In this document: one piece after another, positions 1-7,958 of the stretch | Position numbering within the stretch: the stretch's first letter is position 1 | Layout: each line of letters opens with the position of its first letter | Origin: Nitrospira sp. | GTDB taxonomy: Bacteria > Nitrospirota > Nitrospiria > Nitrospirales > Nitrospiraceae | NCBI GenBank assembly: GCA_016873525.1 | Contig: VGXD01000006.1 | Span: 1 to 20,523, forward strand | Length of the DNA stretch: 20,523 nucleotides | Reading direction: 5' to 3' | Translations under genes and position numbers: made by a program | Notes under the pieces: model-generated | What the model saw: only the letters and a program-made list of their open reading frames with translations | What the model was told of the DNA's origin: nothing | The model's database searches: none

Positions 1-990
1 TGGCTGATGGGCGGCGTCGCGGCGCTCTTGCTGTTCGGCTCCGTCCTGCTGCACGAGCTGGGCCATTCGGTGGTGGCGAAGCGATACCGAATCCCGATCG
101 ATCAGATCACGCTGTTCGTGTTCGGGGGGATTGCGCAGATGCGCCGGGAGCCGCCTGGCCCCAAGGCCGAGTTCCTGATCGCCCTCGCCGGGCCGGCCGT
201 GAGCTTCGTGATCGGGGGGGTGTTGCTGGGGGCGGTCGCGATGGCGCCGATGGGGCAAGGTCTCGTGGCCCTGGGTATTTTGCTGGGCTCCGTGAACCTG
301 CAACTCGGACTGTTCAATCTCATTCCGGGTTTTCCTCTCGACGGAGGCCGAGTGCTGCGAGCCGGTTTATGGGCCTGGTCCGGGGACTTCAACCGGGCTA
401 CCAGACAGGCCTCTCTGGCAGGCCAGGGTTTTGGGATTGCTCTGGCCGGGGTTGGGGCGGCCTTGATGGTGGGGGCCGGCATGGGCGCCATCACCGGTTC
501 GTTGGCGGCAAACGGGGGGTGGATCGTCCTGATCGGGGCGTTCTTATTCTCAGCGGCCAGAGCCAGTCGCCGCCAGGCGGCCATCCGAACCGCGCTGGCC
601 AGGGTGACGGTCGAGGAAGTCATGGTCCGCAACGTGGCAACCCTTGCTCCTACCCTGACGGTGGAGGAGGCGGTCGCCCAGTATTTTCTCCCGCAAGGCT
701 ACGGGGGCTATCCGGTGCAAGGGGCCGAAGGTCTCGTCGGGATGGTGACGCTCCAGGACGTGCAAGCTCTGTCGCAGCCGCTGTGGCCCCGGCGACAGGT
801 CGGAGACATCGCGGAGCCTTGGTCGAAGGAGATGGAGATTCCGCCCCATAGGCCGGCCTTGGCGGCGCTCGATCAGATGCTTCGCACGGGACGGAGCCGC
901 CTGGCCGTGGTCCAGGATGGGGCGCTGGTCGGACTGGTGACCCGCTCCGGCATCGGCAGACTGTTGCAGCTCCGTGGTCTGGGGCGCTGA
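1..990 (+). CDS. Site-2-protease-type (M50) membrane metalloprotease with CBS pair, 5' end cut by window
   Basis: Intramembrane zinc metalloprotease of the M50/site-2-protease family. From the first in-window Met (base 7) the catalytic HELGH (HExxH) is at residues 16-20, and the second metal-binding motif, NLIPGFPLDGG, has its Asp at 112. Hydrophobic segments surround both motifs and continue to about residue 185. Two CBS domains follow, roughly 200-256 and 262-320, which in this family are thought to sense nucleotides and gate the protease. The frame is open upstream to base 1 (Trp-Leu before Met), and HELGH is unusually close to the apparent start. Relatives carry another membrane segment before it, so about 50 N-terminal residues probably lie outside the window. 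The substrate cannot be told from sequence. It is convergent with the yihY-like gene, with only 24 bp between the stop codons. Confidence 0.9.
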   Translation, partial: WLMGGVAALLLFGSVLLHELGHSVVAKRYRIPIDQITLFVFGGIAQMRREPPGPKAEFLIALAGPAVSFVIGGVLLGAVAMAPMGQGLVALGILLGSVNLQLGLFNLIPGFPLDGGRVLRAGLWAWSGDFNRATRQASLAGQGFGIALAGVGAALMVGAGMGAITGSLAANGGWIVLIGAFLFSAARASRRQAAIRTALARVTVEEVMVRNVATLAPTLTVEEAVAQYFLPQGYGGYPVQGAEGLVGMVTLQDVQALSQPLWPRRQVGDIAEPWSKEMEIPPHRPALAALDQMLRTGRSRLAVVQDGALVGLVTRSGIGRLLQLRGLGR

Positions 991-995
991 CAGGA

Positions 996-1009
996 CGTCA
1001 ATCGTGACG
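996..1009. terminator. Small hairpin between convergent genes
   Basis: CGTCA (996-1000) and TGACG (1005-1009) form a 5-bp stem with a 4-base loop in the 24-bp gap between two convergent stop codons. The position suits a bidirectional terminator, but the stem is short and no T run follows on either strand, so this is weak. Confidence 0.2.
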
Positions 1010-1014
1010 CGCCG

Positions 1015-1833
1015 CTAACGCTGCGCTCGTAGCCGGTGCACGATGCTGGCTCCGAAGAGCAGCAACGCCGCCGAATAATAGACCCACAACAGAAACAACA
1101 CCACCACCAACAGCGACCCGTACATCCGGCCATAGACCGACAGGTGTTGGACGTAGGTGCTGAAGAGGTGTTTGGCGAATTCCCAGAGGAGCGCCAGCAC
1201 CAATCCGCCGACCGCGGCATGGCGCCAGGCCGGCCGTTTGGCCGGCAGGTATCGGTAGAGGCAGGTCACGGCGGCGAGGACCAGGGCAAACGGCAGCACG
1301 TAGGAGAGGAGCAATTTGTTGGCGGCAATGGCAACCAGGTCGATCCCCCCGATCCTGGGGACGTAGGACACCAGCAGGCCGGTGATCTGGGTGACCAGGT
1401 AGGAGGCAATGAAGAGGAGTTCAACCAGCCCCAGCAAGGCGATCGAGATGGCGGTGGAAATCAACGGGTGCCGCTTGCGCGGGGATTCGAAGACGATGTT
1501 GACCGCATAGTCCACTTCGGAGAAGACCAAGATGCCGAACCACAGGAAGATCAAGAGGACGAACAGGTGGACGATGCGCTCGCCGGCCACGCGCTTGATC
1601 TCCAGCGTCAGTTCCGCGCCGAGCGCGGGGAAAAAGCCCTGGAGGAAGTTGAGCAGAAACTCATGGCTGATCTGGTCGTGGCTGAGGAAGAATCCGACGA
1701 TGTAGAGCAGCAGAAAGACGATCGGGAAAAAGGACAGCAGGGTAAAAAAGGCGAGCGAAGCGGCCAGGCTTGAGCAGCCATGCCGACGGAAGTCGGCGAC
1801 GGCCCCATAGAGCAATCGGAACAGTGCAATCAC
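1015..1833 (-). CDS. YihY/BrkB-family inner-membrane protein
   Basis: A 272-residue polytopic membrane protein of the YihY/virulence factor BrkB family. Visible family features are the N-terminal region with RHGCSSLAASLAFFTLLSFFP (two pieces: RHGCSS and LAFFTLLSFFP), about six hydrophobic segments, and the C-terminal signature YGRMYGSLLVVVLFLLWVYYSA (key parts YGRMYGSL and LWVYYSA) followed by LLLFGA. The family was once misnamed RNase BN; its true biochemical role is not established. The frame starts with GTG at 1833, with no clear Shine-Dalgarno in front, so the start is uncertain. It lies 70 bp after nuoN in the same orientation and could be co-transcribed with the nuo genes, but a functional link to complex I is not implied by the family. 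Confidence 0.88.
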   Translation of the reverse strand: MIALFRLLYGAVADFRRHGCSSLAASLAFFTLLSFFPIVFLLLYIVGFFLSHDQISHEFLLNFLQGFFPALGAELTLEIKRVAGERIVHLFVLLIFLWFGILVFSEVDYAVNIVFESPRKRHPLISTAISIALLGLVELLFIASYLVTQITGLLVSYVPRIGGIDLVAIAANKLLLSYVLPFALVLAAVTCLYRYLPAKRPAWRHAAVGGLVLALLWEFAKHLFSTYVQHLSVYGRMYGSLLVVVLFLLWVYYSAALLLFGASIVHRLRAQR

Positions 1834-1903
1834 GTCGGAAGGAGAGGCTACTCGTTCTTGCGCGGAGGGTCAAGCAAATGTTGGGATGCCGTGGCGAGGC
1901 CCG
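1834..1903 (-). other. nuoN to yihY-like spacer
   Basis: A 70-bp spacer. On the minus strand TTGACC is followed 17 bases later by TAGCCT, a poor match to a sigma70 -10 box. No hairpin terminator and no heptad or octad repeat are visible, unlike most spacers in the operon. Read-through from nuoN is plausible. Confidence 0.3.
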
Positions 1904-3385
1904 TCACTTGAGCGCGAGCACGGCCTGGGCGGCGAGCGAGACGAGCGGGGTCGGGTAGAGGCCGAGGACGATCACGCCGGCCAAGGCGCAGGCGAGCACG
2001 ACGGTCATGACCGGCGAGGCGGCCAGACGCGGGGCCAGGTCTGCCGAGGTCTGCGGCTCCCGCATGTACATGACCATCACCACTCGCAGGTAATAATAGG
2101 CGGAGACGGCGGCAAAGAGCAGGCCCACCACCGCCAGCCAGGCCAGGTCGGCTTCGACCGCGGCCATGAAGAGATAAAACTTGCCGATGAAGCCGGCCGC
2201 CGGCGGAATGCCGGCCAGCGACACCATGAACACCAGCATCAGGAAGGCCGCGACGGGCTGGCGCTTGGCCAATCCGGAGAAGTCTTCGAGATGGTCTCCC
2301 TCCAGCCCGCTTTTTCTGAGCATGGCGACGATCGTGAAGGCGCCCAGCGTCATAAAGGCATAGATGGCCAGGTAGAGCATGACGCTCGAGAGGCCGAGGG
2401 AGCGGACTTCGAAGCTCGCCGAGGCGTGCCCCGCCACCACGACTCCGATGAGGGCGTAGCCGGCGTGGGCGATGCTGGAGTAGGCGAGCATGCGCTTGAC
2501 GCTGCTCTGGACGATGGCGACGACATTGCCCAGGACCAAGGTAGTGACGCAGAGCGCGAGAAACAGCGTGTGCCAGTTGGCCTTGAGCCCGCCCAGCCCT
2601 TCCAGGAAGACCCGCAGGAAGGCGCCGAAGCTGGCGGCCTTGGCGGCCACGGCCATGAAGGCGGTGACGGAGGTGGGCGAGCCTTCGTACACGTCCGGCG
2701 TCCACATGTGAAAGGGCACCACGGCCATCTTGAACCCAAACCCGACCACGAGCAGGATCATGGCCACGAGCAGGGTCGGGTCGTCCAGGCTGCGGAGGCT
2801 GACGGCGGCGGCAATGGCCGAGAGGCGGGTGCTGCCGGCTACGCCGAACAACAACGAGATGCCGTAGAGCAGGATGCCGGAGGAGAAGGCCCCCAACACG
2901 AAGTACTTGGCCGAGGCCTCCAGGGACCGTCCGTCGGCTCGCTTGAAGCCGGCCAGGATGTACAAGGAGAGGGACATCAGCTCGGTCCCCAGATAGATCG
3001 TCAAGAGATCGGCGGCCGAGACCATGACCATCATGCCGACCAGCGCGAGGAGCAGGAAGCCGTAGTACTCGGTCTGGTGAATCCGTTCTTCCTTCAGGTA
3101 AGCCAGGGACATCAAGAGGGTCAGGCCGGTGACGGCGTAGAGCAGCAGCTTCCAGAAACCGGCGTAGGGATCGATGACGATCAGCTCGCTGAAGACCGTC
3201 GCATGGACGCCCATCTGCGCGCTCGTGAGGCAGAAGCAGACGGCCAGTGCGCCGAGGCTCAGCCAGGCCAGCCATTCCTTCCGCTTGGCCGGCGTGATCG
3301 GCTCCAGCGCCAGCACGAGACAGGCGGTCGCCATGACGATCAGTTCGGGGAGGATGGCGGCCAGGTCCGAGAGGGGCAAGGTCAT
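1904..3385 (-). CDS. nuoN: NADH-quinone oxidoreductase subunit N
   Basis: Antiporter-like membrane subunit of complex I, one of three (L, M, N) that translocate protons in the membrane arm. 493 residues, normal for NuoN, with about 14 hydrophobic helices. The conserved glutamate in TELMSLSLY is E135. The two key lysines are K219 (FGFKMAVVPFHMWTPDVYEG, in pieces FGFKMAVVP and HMWTPDVYEG) and K249 (VAAKAASFGAF). The helix-breaking PFHMW motif is intact. The ATG overlaps the nuoM stop as ATGA, so nuoN translation is probably coupled to nuoM. It is the last nuo gene of the cluster, followed by the yihY-like gene. Confidence 0.97.
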   Translation of the reverse strand: MTLPLSDLAAILPELIVMATACLVLALEPITPAKRKEWLAWLSLGALAVCFCLTSAQMGVHATVFSELIVIDPYAGFWKLLLYAVTGLTLLMSLAYLKEERIHQTEYYGFLLLALVGMMVMVSAADLLTIYLGTELMSLSLYILAGFKRADGRSLEASAKYFVLGAFSSGILLYGISLLFGVAGSTRLSAIAAAVSLRSLDDPTLLVAMILLVVGFGFKMAVVPFHMWTPDVYEGSPTSVTAFMAVAAKAASFGAFLRVFLEGLGGLKANWHTLFLALCVTTLVLGNVVAIVQSSVKRMLAYSSIAHAGYALIGVVVAGHASASFEVRSLGLSSVMLYLAIYAFMTLGAFTIVAMLRKSGLEGDHLEDFSGLAKRQPVAAFLMLVFMVSLAGIPPAAGFIGKFYLFMAAVEADLAWLAVVGLLFAAVSAYYYLRVVMVMYMREPQTSADLAPRLAASPVMTVVLACALAGVIVLGLYPTPLVSLAAQAVLALK

Positions 3386-4947
3386 GGGATCCCCTCTCGC
3401 CGGCTGAGGACGGTCGGCTGGCGCTGATCATTCGACGGCGCGTGGCGATGGGCGACGGCGGTGTGGCGTTGATCCAGGTGTTCGACCAGGTGGTTCACGC
3501 TGGCGTGCATGGGCGTGAGCACCGGGTTGGGGAAGAAGCCGATCCAGAAGACCAGGATCGCCAAGGGGGTCAGCGTCACCCATTCGCGAGGGGTCAGGTC
3601 GATCAGCTTCGGCGCGGTCTTGGCGACCGGCACGCCGAAGGCGACGCGTTGGACCATCCAGAGGAGATAGGCTGCGGCCAGGATGATCCCCAGGGCCGCC
3701 ACGGCCGCTGCCGGTTTGCTCCAGAGGAAGGTGCCGGCCAGGACCAGGAATTCCCCCACGAAACTGTTGGTGCCGGGCAAGCCCAGCGACGAGAGCGAAA
3801 AAATGACCAGGAAGGCGGCGTAACGCGGCATCGGGCCGGCGAGGCCGGCGTTGTCGGCGAGCAGGCGACTATGGGTCCGCTCATAGATGATCCCGACGCA
3901 GAGGAAGAGGGCGCCGGTCGTGATGCCGTGGTTGATCATCTGCATGAGCGCGCCCTCGATGCCCTGGGCGTTGAGGGCGAAGATGCCCAGCGTGACGAAC
4001 CCCATGTGGCTGACGCTGGAGTAGGCGATGAGTTTTTTCAGGTCGGTCTGGGCCAGGGCCATGTACGCGCCGTAGAGAATGGCGGTCAGCGAGAGGCCGA
4101 TCATGGCCGGCGTAAACGTGTCGGTGGCGTCCGGGAGCATCGGGAGCGTGAAGCGCAGGAAGCCGTAGGTGCCCATCTTCAGGAGCACGCTGGCCAGGAT
4201 CACGCTGCCCGCCGTCGGCGCTTCCACGTGGGCGTCCGGCAGCCAGGTGTGGAAGGGGAACATGGGCACCTTGACGGCGAAGGCGGCGAAAAAAGCCAGG
4301 AAGATCCAGAACTGCAGGGCCGCGGGATATTCCACCCCGCTCAATAGGAGGATGTCGAAGGTCTGGCCGCCGTGGAAAAACAACGCCAGGATCGCCGCCA
4401 GGAGCAGGACGCTGCCGGTCAGCGTATAGAGGAAAAACTTCATGGCCGCGTAGACTCGGTTGGGTCCCCCCCAGACGCCGATCAGCAGGTACATGGGGAT
4501 CAGCATGGCTTCCCAGAACACATAAAACAGGACGAAGTCCAGGGCCACGAAGACGCCGATCATGGCGGTCTCCATGATCAGCAGCGCCGCCATGAAGGCC
4601 TTGACGCGGGTCTGGACGGCGGTCCAGGACACCAGGATGCAGAAAGGCATGAGGAACGTGGTCAAGAGAATCAGGGGGAGGCTGATGCCGTCGATGCCGA
4701 CGCTGTAGTTGATGGCCGGGGAGGCGATCCAGGTCACCTGCTCGGCAAACTGCATGCGCGGCGTGGAGGGATCGAAGAAGAGCCAGAGGGGCAGCGAGAG
4801 CGCCAACTCGACCAGGGTGATGCCCAGGGCGGTCCAGCGGACGGCCGTATCTTTGACCAGCAACAGCAGCAAGGCGCCGAGCAGCGGGAAAAAGACAACC
4901 GCGCTTAACCAAGGGAACCCGCTATAGTCGAGGCTCATGTCGCTCAT
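3382..4947 (-). CDS. nuoM: NADH-quinone oxidoreductase subunit M
   Basis: Antiporter-like proton-translocating membrane subunit of complex I, 521 residues. Visible hallmarks are FWEAMLIPMYLLIGVWGG with E146, K226 in FAVKVPMFPFHTWLPDAH (K within AVKVP), and K257 in LLKMGTYGF. The stop overlaps the nuoN start. Two in-frame ATGs open the gene (residues 1 and 4) and neither has a clear Shine-Dalgarno; the first is kept. Its 5' side abuts an octad-repeat element in the nuoL-nuoM spacer. Only one nuoM is present, so this is a standard complex I layout rather than the two-NuoM type known in some Nitrospira. Confidence 0.97.
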   Translation of the reverse strand: MSDMSLDYSGFPWLSAVVFFPLLGALLLLLVKDTAVRWTALGITLVELALSLPLWLFFDPSTPRMQFAEQVTWIASPAINYSVGIDGISLPLILLTTFLMPFCILVSWTAVQTRVKAFMAALLIMETAMIGVFVALDFVLFYVFWEAMLIPMYLLIGVWGGPNRVYAAMKFFLYTLTGSVLLLAAILALFFHGGQTFDILLLSGVEYPAALQFWIFLAFFAAFAVKVPMFPFHTWLPDAHVEAPTAGSVILASVLLKMGTYGFLRFTLPMLPDATDTFTPAMIGLSLTAILYGAYMALAQTDLKKLIAYSSVSHMGFVTLGIFALNAQGIEGALMQMINHGITTGALFLCVGIIYERTHSRLLADNAGLAGPMPRYAAFLVIFSLSSLGLPGTNSFVGEFLVLAGTFLWSKPAAAVAALGIILAAAYLLWMVQRVAFGVPVAKTAPKLIDLTPREWVTLTPLAILVFWIGFFPNPVLTPMHASVNHLVEHLDQRHTAVAHRHAPSNDQRQPTVLSRREGIP

Positions 4948-4954
4948 CGTTCAG

Positions 4955-5050
4955 TCTTAAAGTCGTAAGGCCGTAAAGTCGAAAGTCTTTGGCTCACGCT
5001 GCTCTTCATGATGACTGGAGGACTTGTAAACTTTCTGACTGTATGGACAC
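4955..5050. repeat. Octad inverted-repeat element, family B (nuoL-nuoM spacer)
   Basis: The left arm holds units of about 8 bases beginning GTC or GCC (GTCTTAAA, GTCGTAAG, GCCGTAAA). After a short core, the right arm holds the reverse-complement pattern (GGACTTGT, AACTTTCT, GACTGTAT). It fills almost the whole 105-bp spacer and matches in style the elements at the nuoA-B, nuoF-G and nuoG-H junctions. Confidence 0.65.
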
Positions 5051-5052
5051 TG

Positions 5053-6901
5053 CTAAAACAACAAATACGCGCTCAATATGAGGACCGCTCCGAGGGCCAT
5101 GCCGAACGCATAGTGCTGTGTCTGGCCGCTCTGGACCAGTCGCAGCAGCCACCCGCACCAGGCGATGCCTCGGGCCAGGCCGTTGACCGCGCCGTCGATC
5201 ACCGCCACATCCACCGAAGCCCAGAGTCGATCGGCCAGACGCAGCGTGGGGCGGACCAACATCCGGTCGTAGGCTTCGTCCACATACCATTTATTGAGTG
5301 ACAGGCGGTAGGCCCTCTGCCACTGTTGGGCAAGCCGATCCGGCAGGCCGGGCGAAGCCACGTAGCAGTAGTAAGCCGCCGCGATCCCTCCCAAGCCCAT
5401 CAGAGTGGCGAGGACCATAACGGCCGCGCTGCCCTCATGGTGGCCCTCGGCTCCAGCTGGGCCGGCCAGGACCGGGGCCAAAAACTCCGGGATGCCCAAG
5501 TAGCCTGTGGCGATGGCGAGCACCGCCAGGGCCAGCAAGGGGACCGTCATGGTCTTGGAAGGTTCGTGCCACGAAGACCAGGCGGAAACTGTAAAATGCG
5601 GTCAGCAGGGCCGTGCCGAGCCCGGCCACAGCCAAGGCCTTGCCGAGGCTGCCCGCCGACCACGCCGAAGCCAGGATCTCGTCCTTGCTGAAAAACCCCG
5701 AGGTCAGGGGGAAGCCGGCCAGGGCCAGCGAGCCGATGACGAAGGTCCAGTAGGTGACCGGGAGCTTGTTCTTGAGCCCGCCCATGCGCCGCATGTCCTG
5801 CTCGTGGTGCAGGGCGATGATGACCGATCCGCAGCCCAGAAACAGCAGGGCCTTGAACGCGCCGTGCGTGAGCAGGTGGTACATGCCCGCCGTATAAGCG
5901 CCCAGGCCGCAGGCCATGACCATGTAGCCGAGCTGGCTGACGGTCGAATAGGCCACGACGCGTTTGATGTCGGTTTGGGTCAGGGCGATCGTGGCGCCGA
6001 GGACCATCGTCAGGCCGCCGGTCACCGCCACCACGTCCATGGCCATCGGCGACAAGTTGTAGAGCGGGGCCAGCCTCGCCACCATGAAGACGCCGGCCGT
6101 GACCATCGTGGCGGCATGGATGAGGGCCGAGATCGGCGTCGGGCCTTCCATCGCGTCCGGCAGCCAGACGTGCAGCGGGACCTGGGCGGACTTGCCGACC
6201 GCGCCCACGAACAAGAGCAGGCAGATCAGGGTCAGCGTGGAGACGTCCCAGTGGCCTCCGAAGGGCCGCAGGAGATTGACCTGGTCGCCCGAGAGGTCGG
6301 CCGCTTGCGCGAAGACGTGGCGGTATTCCAGCGATCCGAAGCTGGCCAGGACCAGCAGGAGGCCGAGCAGAAAGCCGAAGTCCCCCACCCGGTTCACGAC
6401 GAAGGCTTTGGTGGCGGCGTCGCAGGCCGACTGGCGCTCGTACCAGTGGCCGATCAACAGATAGGAGCAGAGCCCGACCGCCTCCCAGAACACGAACAAC
6501 TGGAGAAAGTTGTCCGCCATGACCAGCATCAGCATCGAGAACGTGAAGAGGGCGATGTAGGCGAAAAAGCGCGCGTAGCCGCGTTCTCCCTGCATGTAGC
6601 CGATCGTGTAAACGTGGACGAGGGAGCTGACGGTCGTGACCAGCAACAGCATGACAGCGGTTAAACGGTCGATGGAGAGGCCGAGGGAGATCCTCAGGTC
6701 GCCCGACGACAGCCAGGTGTAGAGCGGCACGGAAATCGCCTGACCGCCGGCCACCTCCAGGAACGCGAGCCCCGACAGGACGAAGGACGCCGCGACCGCC
6801 GGCACCGCGATCAGGTGCGCCCGGTCCTTGATCCAGCGGCCGGCCAGCCCGATGATCAGGAAGGCGGCGAAGGGGAGGAATGGTATCAGCGCGTAGGTCA
6901 T
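5053..6901 (-). CDS. nuoL: NADH-quinone oxidoreductase subunit L, reading frame broken near residue 445
   Basis: Distal proton-pumping antiporter-like subunit of complex I. The first frame (from 6901) gives normal NuoL through TAFYSFRLVFVA, including E140 in FWEAVGLCSYL, K237 in VGKSAQVPLHVWLPDA, and K406 in SGFFSKDE. At about 5567-5569 this frame turns into unrelated sequence and stops at 5435. The genuine C-terminus resumes one frame over as HEPSKTMTVPLLALAVLAI from about 5568 and runs to 5053, including the lateral-helix region WASVDVAVIDGAVNG and a final hydrophobic anchor. Joined, the product is about 616 residues. Homologues carry a hydrophilic loop of roughly a dozen residues between FVA and HEP that is missing here, so a small deletion of 2 (mod 3) bases is a better explanation than a single-base error. 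It could be a real mutation or an assembly fault. Confidence 0.85.
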
Positions 6902-6908
6902 AACTAAA

Positions 6909-6925
6909 CCCGGCGGATTGCCGGG
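6909..6925 (-). promoter_or_regulatory. GC-rich hairpin just upstream of nuoL start
   Basis: CCCGGC and GCCGGG form a perfect 6-bp stem with a 5-base loop, ending 7 bases before the nuoL ATG. No Shine-Dalgarno is visible between the hairpin and the ATG. It may affect nuoL translation or mRNA stability; the function is inferred. Confidence 0.4.
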
Positions 6926-6935
6926 AGCTTTCGTT

Positions 6936-7241
6936 TCACCATTTCAAGAGTCGGAACTCGTCCACGTTGATGCTGGATTTGCTCCGGTACAACGCAATGA
7001 TGATGGCCAGCCCGACCGCCACCTCGGCGGCGGCCACCGTGAGCGTGAAAAAGACGAAAACCTGGCCGGCGACGTTCTGGAAATGCTGCGAGAACGCGAC
7101 GAAGTTGATGTTGGTCGCGTTCAGCATCAGCTCGACCGACAACAGGATGATGATGATGTTGCGTCGGATCAGCACGCCGACCAGCCCCGTGACGAACACG
7201 ACGGCGCTCAGGGTGATGTAGTAAGACAATGGCACCGTCAT
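6936..7241 (-). CDS. nuoK: NADH-quinone oxidoreductase subunit K
   Basis: Small membrane subunit of complex I with three helices, linking the quinone module to the antiporter subunits (MrpC-like). Using the ATG at 7241 the product is 101 residues, the usual size. That ATG has GGGG six bases upstream, whereas the longer open frame from 7262 only adds MVDVGYC. The two conserved buried glutamates are visible: E37 in LLSVELMLNATNIN and E73 in VAAAEVAVGLAI. Only 34 bp separate it from nuoL. The 113-bp spacer to nuoJ holds the GTGAC heptad element. Confidence 0.95.
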   Translation of the reverse strand: MTVPLSYYITLSAVVFVTGLVGVLIRRNIIIILLSVELMLNATNINFVAFSQHFQNVAGQVFVFFTLTVAAAEVAVGLAIIIALYRSKSSINVDEFRLLKW

Positions 7242-7270
7242 GCAGTACCCCACATCCACCATCCGCTCTC

Positions 7271-7365
7271 GTGACGCGTGACAAGTGACAGGTGACAGGT
7301 TGTGGAAAACAGCGGGAACCCTCCCATCATTCCGTACTCGTCACCAGTCACTCGTCACCTGTCAC
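7271..7365. repeat. Heptad inverted-repeat element, family D (nuoJ-nuoK junction)
   Basis: The left arm (7271-7298) is four 7-base units: GTGACGC, GTGACAA, GTGACAG, GTGACAG. The right arm (7338-7365) is four complementary units: TCGTCAC, CAGTCAC, TCGTCAC, CTGTCAC. The core between is about 39 bases. The right arm overlaps the 3' end of nuoJ, so its last codons (Arg-Asp-Arg) and its TGA come from the repeat. The arms would pair as an imperfect stem in the mRNA. Confidence 0.8.
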
Positions 7366-7876
7366 GGGCGGTGATGTCTTTCTTGGCCAGGACAATCGCG
7401 CCGATCATCGCCACCAGCAGGATCAGCGAGGCCACTTCAAAAGGGAACAAGTACGTCGAGTAGAGGACCTCCCCGATCGTCTCGGTGTTGCCGGCTGCCG
7501 CGTCGGCCGCTCCGTTGTCGCCCGATAGCGGCAGCGGCTCGGAAGAGAAGCGGCGGTTGAGTGTCAGCATCAGCCCCTCGGTCAGGATGGTGACGCCCAG
7601 AAGGGCCGCCAGCGGGAATTGGGCATGGTAGCGTTCCTCGCGCTTCACGTTCAGCAGCATGACGACGAAGAGGTAGAGCACCAGGATGGCGCCGGTGTAG
7701 ACGATGATCTGCACGGCGGCCAGAAACTCGGCGTGGAGGGTGACGTAGAGCCCCGCCACGTGGAAAAACATGATCAGCAGGGAAATGGCGCTGTAGACGG
7801 GGTTGCGGAGCGCCACCACCAAGACGGAGGTCAGGACGATGATGCCGGCGAAGTACAAGAAAAACGCTTGTGCCAC
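7355..7876 (-). CDS. nuoJ: NADH-quinone oxidoreductase subunit J
   Basis: Membrane subunit of complex I, 173 residues with five hydrophobic segments, near the quinone channel. Typical features are NPVYSAISLLIMFFHVAGLY (NPVYSA, then FFHVAGLY) and the TM3 region VQIIVYTGAILVLYLFVVML (VYTGAILVLYLFVVML), whose pi-bulge region moves during turnover in known structures. It starts with GTG at 7876 behind a GAGGA Shine-Dalgarno about nine bases upstream. That Shine-Dalgarno can pair with a complementary sequence just after the nuoI stop. The extreme C-terminus is encoded by an intergenic heptad repeat. Confidence 0.95.
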   Translation of the reverse strand: MAQAFFLYFAGIIVLTSVLVVALRNPVYSAISLLIMFFHVAGLYVTLHAEFLAAVQIIVYTGAILVLYLFVVMLLNVKREERYHAQFPLAALLGVTILTEGLMLTLNRRFSSEPLPLSGDNGAADAAAGNTETIGEVLYSTYLFPFEVASLILLVAMIGAIVLAKKDITARDR

Positions 7877-7883
7877 AGTCTGA

Positions 7884-7955
7884 GATCCTCTTGCCCTGCT
7901 TGCGCGTCAGCTCACGATGCTCGGTCTTCGCCCATGTCCCAGGGCGCGGAGGATC
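7884..7955 (-). promoter_or_regulatory. Inverted repeat covering the nuoJ ribosome-binding site
   Basis: GATCCTC (7884-7890) and GAGGATC (7949-7955) are perfectly complementary. On the transcribed minus strand the copy near nuoJ reads GAGGATC and contains its Shine-Dalgarno; the other copy starts three bases after the nuoI stop codon. A nested CGCCC/GGGCG stem (7929-7933 with 7942-7946) brings the arms closer. Ribosomes finishing nuoI would open this structure, so it may couple nuoJ to nuoI translation. The function is inferred. Confidence 0.4.
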
Positions 7956-7958
7956 GCG

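Noticed and set aside
1886..3427. Long plus-strand open frame opposite nuoN, and similar antisense frames opposite most nuo genes
   Set aside because: Each lies over a clearly conserved membrane or Fe-S subunit and encodes low-complexity Gly/Asp/His/Gln-rich sequence, as expected from the complement of high-GC codons.
5053..5550. Separate small gene starting MTVPLLALAVLAI
   Set aside because: It is the C-terminal portion of NuoL continued in another frame; the conserved HEPSKT sequence lies just upstream of this Met in the same frame.
3382..6901. Two-NuoM (2M) complex I known from some Nitrospira
   Set aside because: Only one NuoM is encoded between NuoL and NuoN, so the layout is the standard 14-subunit type.
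7242..7262. nuoK start at 7262
   Set aside because: It adds seven residues not typical of NuoK; ATG 7241 has a GGGG Shine-Dalgarno six bases upstream and yields the standard 101 residues.
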